Source: Chaetomium olivaceum | Lineage: Eukaryota; Ascomycota; Sordariomycetes; Sordariales; Chaetomiaceae | DNA length: 64,000 nt | Reading direction: 5' to 3' | NCBI GenBank assembly: GCA_039881045.1 | Contig: JAYWVB010000081.1 | Coordinates: 50,026-114,025, forward strand | Shown: piece by piece, positions 44,299 to 54,300 of the stretch | How positions within the stretch are numbered: the stretch's first letter is position 1 | Layout of the letters: every line of letters begins with the position of its first letter | Made by a program: the position numbers and the translations under genes | Notes under the pieces: model-generated | The model's database searches: none | Seen by the model: only the letters and a program-made list of their open reading frames with translations | What the model was told of the DNA's origin: nothing

Positions 44299-44352
44299 GG
44301 ACGTATTGCCTTCAATCTTGAACTGTAACAGAGTTACAGGGAGTTAGCGACG

Positions 44353-44751
44353 TGTGACGAACCTCTCCTGGACCTCGTCCTGTTAGGGTTCAGTCTGATT
44401 GAAGGTGTCTTGCAAAGGTACTAGGTTCGGTGCAGCCAAAAAGTGCACAACAAAGACGTCTCAACAGTAGGCTCTCGAGCTTGTAGCGAACTGTAATTGT
44501 GATTGCTAACTGGAGAACTCCCAGAGCTCTCCAGAACGAGTGACTATATACTATCTAATTCCGAGGTATCTTGTACCTGCTCTGGGTGCTCCGTCCCAGA
44601 GCGTCCAGAGCATCCTGCATCTTGACGATGCTCTCCCTGCTCTGTGTCGAAGCACACAGAGCGCCTAGTGCTCTTCTAATTGGCTATCCTAGCGGTTGGT
44701 TCGGGGCGTCCCGCGCCCCACTTCTGTGCGTTCCGGACAGTGACCGTGACA
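44353..44751 (-). repeat. Gypsy LTR, variant B (5' LTR of the gag fragment)
   Basis: 399 bp from TGTGACGAACC to CCGTGACA, 55 bp from the gag start codon. R/U5 matches the other LTRs. U3 carries three palindromes of its own: CTCTGGG...CCCAGAG, AGAGCATC...GATGCTCT and GCTCTGTGT...ACACAGAGC, then an ATTGG box. Since U3 differs from the LTR at 29956, the gag and pol fragments probably stem from two different Gypsy insertions. Confidence 0.88.
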
Positions 44752-45390
44752 AATGTAAATATAGGTATATACTATTGGAAGATCGAGTTATATAAAGTAT
44801 TATACTTCTAGTAGCTAATCTTAAAGCCTTAAAATTAATAGTAGTAAGTATTGGTTCCTTATTATTTTATTATCTAACTATTAGTAGTTAATATATATTC
44901 TTTAGAGTAAAAACGATTAGGTAACTTACTAAAAATATCGACAGCCTAATATATCCTATCTCGAGCTTCTTTTCAAGATACCTCTTCAACTCTATATCCT
45001 ACTTCTCGTTAGTATAATATATGCTACTTTTTCTTAGTATAATATGGCCTACTTCTCGTTAGTATAATATATGCTACTTCTTCTTAGTATAATATATCCT
45101 ACTTCTCGTTAGTATAATATATCTTAAAAAACTTTAACTAGACTCCTTCCTTAAGTTTTATCTAGTATTCTTAACGTCTATAATCTAATAACCCTATAAG
45201 ATATTTTACTATAAATATTAGGTATCCCCTATAATTATTTAGAATTTATCCTACCTTTATAGTCTTTGCTATACCTTTATAATTTATAAACTTATATTCT
45301 AACTCAATAAATAATACTTTAAGGTCCTTAATTCTCTTTAATACTAGCTTAATATTTATTATCCTAAGCTAAATAACCTATTATTTATAT
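44752..45390. repeat. RIPed Gypsy pol relic
   Basis: AT-rich. From about 44945 it aligns with the minus-strand pol region near 33925-34250 (for example TCTCGAGCTTCTTTTCAAGA) with C-to-T/G-to-A changes only. No coding capacity remains. A LINE-B fragment is joined at about 45391. Confidence 0.8.
44999..45122. repeat. Minisatellite inside the RIPed pol relic
   Basis: Five tandem units of 24-26 bp, each containing CTACTTCTCGTTAGTATAAT or a close variant. The undamaged pol has this sequence only once, so it was amplified after or during RIP decay. Confidence 0.85.
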
Positions 45391-46125
45391 TTTAGGGGGT
45401 CGAATACCAAGGAGGTGGTCGAACTGGCCTGGCAGGCCCGGTGGGAACAACAGAGAGCTAGTCAACAAAGTACTACTCGACAGAGGGTATTAAACAGGAG
45501 GATAGCCGACGAAGACCCCCCAGCCCTCTTATTTACCGACAAAGCTCTGATGAGACACGAAGGTCTTACAAAGGCGCAGAGCTCCCTCCTTTCCCAGGCC
45601 CGTATCGGGGATATAGGCCTCCGGGACTACCTGTTCAGGGGGAAAGTCCCGGAGGTCCGTACCCCCTATTGCGAGTGCGGGAGAGGCAGGGAGACAGTGG
45701 AGCACTTGGTGGTTTGGTGCCCCGACCCGCCCGTTACAAAGGCCGTGGGACGGCAGAGAGATTCGGTCACATCGGGACCTACAAACCGTATTACGGGGAG
45801 CGGGTGCCCGGAGCAGAAGATTTGTTAGGAAGGTCCTTGGCTGGCTGATGGACTCTGGCCGGCTACTGGAGTATAGCCTAGCCAGAAGGCTGGAGCTAGA
45901 AACAGTGGATGGGGAGGGCTAGAGGGCACGGAGGCCGGCAAAGGGCCTCCTTTCTTTTGCAGTATGACGGATTCACAGATTGTTGTCTCAAAGTGGTAGA
46001 CAGAGGTTTTTATCCGGCCTATACGGTACGGTTTCCATTGTAAATAGCAGTAGAAGGACCGGCGCGCCCCAGGGCATATCGGTGTAGGAAATAATAATAA
46101 TAATATAATAATAATATATCTAAGA
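45391..46125 (+). mobile_element. LINE family B, 3' fragment
   Basis: Codes VVELAWQARWEQQRASQQS through CECGRGRETVEHLVVWC, nearly identical to the copy at 36.3-38.4 kb, including the same one-base frameshift in the C-terminus. Ends with the 3' UTR and an AATAAT repeat at 46089-46120. Confidence 0.88.
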
Positions 46126-46204
46126 CGTTAATATCTTCTATGGAGTTATTGGTTATAAACCTTCTTTAGCTATAACAATTCGCACCTAAAAGCATAATAA
46201 ATAT

Positions 46205-46330
46205 TCTTATTATTATTTCCTACACCGATATGCCCTGGAGCGCGCCGGTCCTTCTACTGCTATTTACAAAGGGAACCGTACCGTATAGGCCGGATAAAAA
46301 CCTTTATCTACCACTTTGAGACAACAATCA
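46205..46330 (-). mobile_element. LINE family B, 3'-terminal scrap
   Basis: Only about 126 bp of 3' UTR (GGAGCGCGCCGGTCC...ACTTTGAGACAACAATC) with an ATT tail; an extremely 5'-truncated insertion next to the previous copy and in opposite orientation. Confidence 0.85.
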
Positions 46331-46803
46331 ATCGAAGTTAATAAAGAAATTAGCAAAGGAAGTATTAGATAGTGGTTCTATTAATAGTTAAATAAAGGTA
46401 TTTCTAACTTCTTTATATATGTTATATATAGAGCGTTTATAGAAGAAATTAACTCTTAAGAAAGTCTATAAGGGTTGAGCTTAGTGGAGTATTCTTTTAA
46501 ATACTCCATAAACGTTATTCTTTTACTACTATCTCGACAACTTACCATCTAGAACCTAATACTTTATATAGCTTTGACCTATATTTACATTACAACTTCA
46601 AAGTCTTATAAGCCAATATATCTAGTAAATGCTCGCTTGATATTTGCGTCTCGTAGCAGCAGCCCTCGCTATATTTATTTCTTTATAACTAAGAAATATC
46701 TTTTTATTGTATTAAATTATTATCTCTTACTATATCGTTGTTAGACTCGATTATAGTCATTACTTGTTTTCTTATACGATTTACGATTCTTCGTTCTAAT
46801 TTT
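46331..46803. repeat. AT-rich RIPed filler left of the MULE
   Basis: About 470 bp of TA-rich sequence without coding potential. Source not identified. Confidence 0.6.
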
Positions 46804-47003
46804 TATAGGCAATTGATAGGAGGGCAGGGCGGAATTGATACGGGGGCAGGGCGTTACGCGGGCAGGGCAATCTCAAAGCTCCTATTGGCCCAAAACTTTT
46901 CTGTTAAGCAGGGGCATGCTCCATCGAAATTCTGCCGCGTCCCCTTCCAGATTTACCAGCTGCCAGTAGTCTGTCAACTCCAATTGACGTCAAAACATCG
47001 ACC

Positions 47004-48253
47004 TTGAGTTTCCATATGCCTCTCCATTGCGCAATGGCCCGCCGTCCAAAAAGCTCCCGAAGGCTATCCCGGTCTGGATACGATAGCGCCGATCCAGGTG
47101 AAGCGCAATCCCGACCCACGAAGCGACTCCGACGCGATAGTTCCGATGCGTGCGAGCAGCGCAGGCGTGGATCTTCAAGCAGCGGCTCAGGACCGGACCC
47201 TGGGGAATGGTATGGCTATGGCGACGACGATGCCCTATATAATCTCTTCGCAACCGACCCCCCAGCGTACTTTACGACAGTACCTCGGCCCCATGGATCC
47301 AAAGGGCTGGACGAGCCCTGGTGGGGCTGCGCAACGACTCCGAGATATTTCTCTCCCTCGATTTCCCGACCCCCCGCAGGCCGATGCACCGGTTCAGGCA
47401 AGCTTTGCCAGGCCCGGTTTTCAGCGAACAAATGCAAGCGCGGCGAGATGCAAAGGCGCAAGAGAAGGAACGAAGAATGCAGTTGAGGGGCCTTCATCGT
47501 GGATTCCGTAGCGCTCTCGAGGTCTACAGAGAAGAGGATACGGAGTCACATCTAACTTCGCCTGGATGCTCGTCCCATCGGTCGTCTCCTAACTCAACCG
47601 TCACTCGAGAGAAGACCACCATGTCTCGAGAGAAGGTTATTTCTCGAGATGGTTCCACCATTATACGAGAGCGGACCGTTCAAGAACGAGTCGTATGGAG
47701 TCAATCTCCAACCGGCAGCCATTCCTCCCGCTTCTGATCGAGTCTATCACCAAGTGGCCAGCCCCAGCGCGAACAGGAAGAGCAAGGCGAAAGTCGAGAT
47801 ACGAGCTCAAGTCCTAGCCGGCCGGAGACGATACAAAACCCCCCAGTCCCAGGCAATCTCCAATCGACGTTTGAGGCCCTTTTTGATTGGGTAAATACTT
47901 TCGCAAAAGCCAACGGATTTGGCATTGTCAAACGGCAAGGCTACTTTATTAAGGGTCGGTTATCACGTTATACCCTCGAGTGTGACAGATACGGGGAACC
48001 TCGAAAAGGCAGAGGCGCTGGGCTTCGACAACGACAATCCCGGAAATGCGGCTGCAAATGGAAGGTGTTCGCCGTGTCCTTACCGGAGAATGATTATCGA
48101 TGGGTCTTGCGTTGGCCTACAGATGCCATTCATGCTGAGCATAATCACACACCCAGTACCAACCCTTCTGCCCATCCCATCCATCGGAAGCTCACTGATC
48201 CCGTCAAGGAGAGACTATTGAGGCGACAAGTCGCCGAGTTGGTATCCGAGCAC
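47004..48253 (+). pseudogene. MULE N-terminal region with FAR1-like zinc domain
   Basis: From 47004 there is a Ser/Arg-rich frame (MARRPKSSRRLSRSGYDS). At about 47890-48253, in the frame that includes 48065, there is a FAR1/WRKY-GCM1-like block: FAKANGFGIVKRQGYF, CDRYGEPRK, RKCGCKWKVFAVS and HAEHNHTPS, a C2HH-type zinc site. At about 48250 the frame must change to enter the transposase (VSEHE to DVRNIVKNQ); no intron fits. Exon structure upstream of 47860 is unclear. Confidence 0.6.
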
Positions 48254-50079
48254 GAGACGTCAGAAACATCGTCAAAAACCAACATGCAGACTCTGTCCTC
48301 ACTCGCAGGGACATCTACAACGCCAGAGCCCTCATCAACCGCCAGAAGCTAGACAACTACAACCCCACGGCTGCGCTGATCAAGCTTTTCGACGAGAAGG
48401 GTATCCCTTATAGGTTGAAGTGGTCGGAGGCAGAGCCAAGTTGTCTTGTCGGTCTAGTGTGGACATTCCCGTACTGTATCCGCATGTGGCAGCGGTTCCC
48501 AGAAGTCCTCAGCTTCGACAACACGTACAACACGAACCGCTTCAAACTCCCTCTTTTCCAAGCCACTGGCCAGACTTGCCTAGGGACTGTCTTCAATGCT
48601 GCATTTGGCCTTATCGATAACGAGCGGTTAGAAGGCTTCCAGTTTCTCGCTGACGGCATCCGGCAATTAGCCATCCAACACAGCATCAGGCTACCCGATA
48701 TCATCCTCACAGATTTCAATAACCAGATGAAAAAGGCTTTGGACGAGCAGTTCCCCAAGAGCCAGCAACAAATCTGCATCCACCACATCATCTCCAATGT
48801 CTTACTCAAGGCAAAACAGAAGTGGATACGAGGAGAGACAGACGATGGCAGTGACCAGGAGAGTGCCGCCGAAGACGCCCAGGACCAGGCAGCCCTAGCA
48901 GCAAAGGATAGGGCGATAGTTCGCGACTCTAGGTTTAGCCAGTCATCCAAACCCGTTCCACACACCTACCAGGGCGTCGTGATGATGTGGAAGCTGGTTA
49001 TGTTTGCGGAGACCGAGGCGGAGCATGATAGATCATGGGCACACCTTTGTCAAGAGTTTGGCGACCAGAAGGCGATCTTGTCGTACCTTTACAGGACGTA
49101 TATGCCCGTAAGGGAGCAATGGGCCCGTTGCTTTATCCGGAAGTATCGCAACTTCGGCTGCCGGGTCACCTCTGGGACGGAAGCGAGCAACAACAACGTC
49201 AAGTCTTACCTCCTGAACGGCATGAGTCACCTATACCGTCTTGTTGAGGCTATTACCGACATGCTACACGACCAGGAGAGGGATTTCATCGATGCATGTG
49301 CACGGGACGAGGTCTTGACTTTGCGCGAGTATACCGGACGTGGTGCCGAGTATCTAGGCGAGCTTCCCCGAGTCATCTCTCCAAAGGCCCTTCATCTCAT
49401 TACACCGGAGTACCGCAGAGTTCTGACGGCAATCCCAAGTCCGAAGAACCCCCGGCCACAAGGCATCGGACTCTGCAGCGACGACTGTACGCCATCTATA
49501 GAGTTAGGCATTCCGTGTCGCCATACAATCCTATCGAAGTTCGAAGGTAATGTCCCACTGGCGAAATGGGACGTCCACCCGAGATGGCACTTACGGCAAT
49601 CGACATCTACCGACCCTTGTCGCTGCATCCTTGATCCTAAGATTACCACATCAATTCGTGGTAGGCCGAAGAACATTGCGCAGCCGGTTCCTCTCCACCT
49701 ATCCATCGACCCGTTGAGCGCCCAGAACCAGAACGGACAGGAGGACGAGCGTCTAGGGACAAGTCTGCCAGATGGGAGCCAACCACGGCGCGGCAGAGGC
49801 CGGCCGCGCGGGAGCAAGAATAAGTCAACACTTGCTCGGCAAGAAGCACAGGCGGCGGCCCAGAGGGAAGGCGGTATTCCTGTCCCGACTCGTGGGAATG
49901 CACTTGGCGGCCGAAATGCAGCACTCGGTGCAGGAAAGACAGCAGGCGTACTCGCCAGTGGTCCTAAGATTCAACCGAGCGTACGGAGACGGAGATCTCA
50001 ATGGGAGCTCTTGCTGAACAGTAATGACCAAGAGGTCTTGCGTGAGACGAGACTTACTCGACGTAGAGGCCGTGTATAA
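48254..50079 (+). CDS. MULE transposase (Hop/FAR1 type)
   Basis: Continuous frame; the first ATG is at 48415 but homology starts earlier (TRRDIYNARALINRQKL). The DDE catalytic residues are in LSFDNTYNTNRF, IILTDFNNQMKKAL and SGTEASNNNVKSYL. CIHHIISNVLLKAK is the C/H motif of the RNase-H fold. The SWIM zinc finger is CTPSIELGIPCRH. An AT-hook (RRGRGRPRGSKNK) lies in the C-terminal tail. Not RIPed and without stops, so catalytic function is possible if an intact N-terminal half can be supplied. Confidence 0.88.
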
Positions 50080-50295
50080 TATTTGCTAGCTAGGTCAACC
50101 GTTGCGAATACTTGACACCCATCGCTTTGAAGCCAATATGGAAGGTAGTAAGAAACTGTGTTAGTGTTAGCGAGTTGGCCTTCACCGCTTTTAGGGAAAA
50201 ATGCTGACAGCACAGCTGTTAGAAATTTTGGGCCAATAGGAGCTTTGAGATTGCCCTGCCCGCGTAACGCCCTGCCCCCGTATCAATTGCCTATA

Positions 50296-50711
50296 TCATA
50301 CTATATTAGATTATCTAAAATACCCTTGTTTAAATAGTATTTTTCCCGTATTTTTAGAGCCCGAATTAATAATATTCTAATATTGCTATTTCCAGTATAT
50401 TTTACGTACAAATTAATATAGCTAAAAAGTATATAACTAATAACCCTAGTTATAGAAAATATTATTCTATTATTAAGTTAGTTAGATATATTTATTATTG
50501 TTATAGGTATAGATAATTATCTCCCTTCTAACTAATATCTAGGTTTATAATCCCTATATTATAGATATCTAAAAATTATATCTTCTTCTAACCCTATATC
50601 TAAAATATTCAATACTATTTAGATAGTTTTATTTACTACCTTGATATTGAGTAGTTTCATTTCTCGTTATATCTATTATATTCGTATAGTTCTTGAATAA
50701 TATATAGTTCC
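50296..50711. repeat. AT-rich RIPed filler right of the MULE
   Basis: TA-rich without frames. Together with 46331-46803 it is the old RIPed DNA into which the MULE inserted. Confidence 0.6.
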
Positions 50712-51325
50712 TGACCGGCGGACGACCTTGACCATCAGCGGGAGACGCTGTTCCGGGACGAAACCCTAAGACGACACGACGGCCTGAGCAAGGCGAAGAG
50801 CTCTCTGCTGGTCCAGATCCGGACAGGGGCAGTAGGCCTACGGGACTTTCTGTTTACACGGGGAGTCCCAGAGGTCCTAACGCCCGCCTGCCAGTGCGGC
50901 GAGGGACGGGAGACTGCCGAACACCTGGTGGTGTGGTGTTTGGCTCCACCGCTGACTCGAAGATGGGAGAGAACTGATATTCGAACGCGACGGGACTTTT
51001 ACTCTGTTCTACACGGTATTGATCCTACATCGGCACGGCTCGCGGGGAGGGTCCTGGAATGGCTAATGGACTCAGGGAGGCTGATGATGTTCAGTTTGGC
51101 CAGGAGGCTTGAGCTGGAAGCGGCGGCCTAGCACGCACCTCCCTCGGAGGCCAGGAGGCCTCCTCTCTTTGTATACGCAGGCTCACGCACATGTACTTTC
51201 CTTAACTGTCGGTATGGGTTTTTTCATCCGGCCCGCGAGGGCGCGGTTTTCCTGTACAGTAAATAGCTGAGGGTCCGGCACGCCTTAGGGCATAGCGGAG
51301 TATAAATAATAATAATAATATATTA
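50712..51325 (+). mobile_element. LINE family A, 3' copy
   Basis: 5'-truncated at GACCGGCGGACGACC. The C-terminal coding part is open: QRETLFRDETLRRHDGLSK, VLTPACQCGEGRETAEHLVVWC and LARRLELEAAA to the stop at 51131. The 3' UTR is followed by a TAATAATAATAATA tail at 51303-51320. Unlike the 28.8-kb copy it has neither of the two premature stops. Confidence 0.88.
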
Positions 51326-51382
51326 CCATTTATAGCTATTTAAGGAAGGGATATACTTTAAAGTTCTCGATATATAACTTAT

Positions 51383-54300
51383 CCTGTCCGGAGGACAATA
51401 TTGCGGCCAAACTCCCAGAAATTACTATGCGAAATTGCGCGAAAAATACACGAAAAACCCCAAAAAAATTAATGCGATCTGGCAACTGGTCGAAAGCACC
51501 CCGCGCCCCACCTTTCTGCAAACCCCACTTTTCTGCAAACCGCGCTTTGAGACGCGTAAATTGGCTGCAGTCTCCATCTTTGTGTTGCCCTGTAACTTGT
51601 TTGTTTTGTTTACTCTCTTCCGAATCCAACTTCTTCTGCCCAATATGGAGGTCAACGGAGAATTGAGGATCTGTTCGCATCGCAAAGAGAAGCTGCCTAT
51701 CGTACAATTTATTCACCTACGCGATCCCTCGAAAACTGTCCAAAAGTGCCTTGCTTGCCGGAGGAAGGTGTCGGACGCAGTAACGATGGCTTTCTTTTTT
51801 ACTATACTCGGTTTGTTGCTAACATAGGATAGGTGAAACAATCGACCACTTCTCTTGCTAGAATACGTGAGATCACAGATAACAAACGGCTTTCCGACGC
51901 GTCTGACCATACGGCGCCCCCGCCCAAGCGAAAGAACCTCACCCATGCTGTCATGAGCGAGCGATACCATGTCAGCGGTGTGGTAGAAGGCGACTCTACT
52001 CCCGTTGCTGCTGCTCGTAAAGAGCTTGCCCGGATCCAACGCGATCACCGGCTACGGCGGCGCGGTGACGAAGAGACGAGCCAGACGCCTGAACTCAGCG
52101 AGTTGGTCCGTCGCCAGAATAACGGCCGGGATGTCGACAATGACGAAGGTAACGTCAACCCTGAGCCGGATTCTACCGGCAGTGGAGAACCCGTAGTGTA
52201 GCGGAGGAAGCGTGGCCGGCCTCGCAAGTACCCTCTTCCTGATCCAACAGCTCCTCGCCGTCCACCTGGCCGACCTCGCAAGCAACCCAACGCTCCCGGT
52301 GCCCTCGAGCCACCCACTTCTCCCGGCACTCCTTCTCGTCTTGGCCCTCCTCACGAAGAAGTCAACATTTCCGATGTTTCTAATGCCCCCATTCGCCGTC
52401 CGCGTGGCCGTCCTCGTAAGAACTCTAGCGTTACCGCCAATCCTGCTCGCCGTGGCCGCCCGCCAGAGCCGAGACGACCGGTCGGTCATCCTCCCAAACA
52501 TGCCGCCAACGACCCGCCCCGCAATTTCGACGAGCCGCCTTCCACATTCACCGGCGATTTGCAGGGTTCTCCGCTTTGCGAGGAGGATGTTGCTATCAAG
52601 CGTGAGTTTAATGAGCGCCTTGCGCAGGAAAACATGCGCCTTTGTTTCCGATGTAAGGAACGCTGGTTTGATGTTGAGCTAAAGGCGGATGGAGTTTGCA
52701 AACGCTGTCACCAAAAGGATGACAAGAAGCGGGCTGACGAACCTTTCCTTTACTCCGCCGAGAACCACCTGGACTTTGGAGAGATGCCAGACTCTCTACC
52801 CATCCTCCATCCCGCCGAAGAGATGGTTATCTCGCGGGTCCACGTTGCAGTCAACGTGTTTACGGTGTGTTCCTTTCTATCTTTGTTGGCATTGCTTCTT
52901 ACTTTTGGCTTTCAGGTCCGGGGCCAGCAGTACAAATATCGCGGCCATGTTGTTCATTTCCTTCGCGACGTAGGCAAGGTCTATGACAAACTTCCATTGC
53001 TGCCCAAGGATTTGGATATTGTGATTCTGCGTCCGAGCGGTTCTGAAGCCGATCCCGCGATGGACCGACAGTTTCGCAAGCGATTTCGCATTCGCCGCCG
53101 AGTGGTGGCTACCTGGCTCCGTTTCCTGTCACGCAACCATCCTGGCTACAAAGGCCTTCTCCTTAGCGAATCAAATCTAAGCCAGCTACCCGAAGACGAG
53201 TCCATCTTCGATCAACTTACCATCCACGAAGTGAGCAGCTGGGAAGACCTAGAGCCCGACCAGGGCCCAGTCGACGGTGACAGGCCGGAGAACGAGGATG
53301 GGCTGGGGTTCGATGAAGCAGCTGTACCCAACGTGCTGGTCAAGGATTCGGAATTCGCCCTGCTGCAGGGCGGACTCGAAAACAACGGCCCGGAGAACCA
53401 AGAACGTCCTCCAATGCAGCAGCAGCAACCGCGCGACGCTCACCACCTTCCAATGCCTCCCATCAGATTCACGCCGATCAGCGAGTTCAACCGGTCGCAG
53501 GCTCTGCTGTCGCTAGCATGTCCCAGCCTCTACCCACGCGGTCTTGCTGATTTCATCCAGCCGAGGCAACGCGCCATCAGCTACTCGGATTACTTGGCGC
53601 ATGCGATGAAGTGGCATGACGGGCGTTTTGCCCGCCATCATACCTTCCGTTACATCGCATTGAACACCCTCATGCAGCAGCAGGCCTATGGGCACAGCCG
53701 GTTCTACGTCAACAAGCAGCGGTCTACCGTCCTAACCAAGGCGGAGTTACAACAGGCACTGGAGAATCCCGACCGTCCTGAAGCGCAGGCAATCCTCAAC
53801 CAGATCTCCCGCTTTGCTGGGGCGATTCAGGGTACGAGACCCTATTGGTACCGCCGGCGCAGGGAGTGCAAATCTTTCGCGCACTGTCTGGGCGTCCCCG
53901 GCGTATTCATCACGTTGAGCCCAGCCGATCTGCACTGGCACGACCTCTACCGGCACATGCCGGAATTCGAGCCGTGGCAGGTGTTGGACGAGCCGGCCCG
54001 GATTCGTTGTCCGGTCGCCTGCTTCGCGAGAACCCCCATATCGCGGCGTGGTACTTCACCACGCGGTTCAAGGCATTCCGAGACGTGGTGTTAACCAAAA
54101 ATTTAACCTTTCAGACTTTTAGTGTCGGTACGAATGGCAAGGACGAGGCAGCAGTCATAACCACGGGCTGTACTGGTTTGAAGAGGGCCCGCAGCAGGCT
54201 ACCAGCACAGATGAGGAGAGGGCGAGGTTCGCGCGTTTGTGGGGTTACCACATCTCGGCGGAAAACCCCCAGCCCCATCGGATTGGACAAGGAGGTGATG

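Larger units (their letters stand above)
46804..50295 (+). mobile_element. Mutator-like DNA transposon (MULE) with 63-bp perfect TIRs
   Basis: Inverted repeats 46833-46895 and 50226-50288 are identical over 63 bp when compared base by base, with GGGCAGGGC motifs inside. Outside the 5' TIR the sequence AATTGATA-GGAGGGCAGGGCGG is a partial 22-bp repeat of the TIR start, so the exact 5' end and the target duplication cannot be fixed by eye; TATAGGC occurs at both outer edges. Between the TIRs are an N-terminal region rich in Ser/Arg, a FAR1-like DNA-binding segment and the transposase. Confidence 0.9.
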
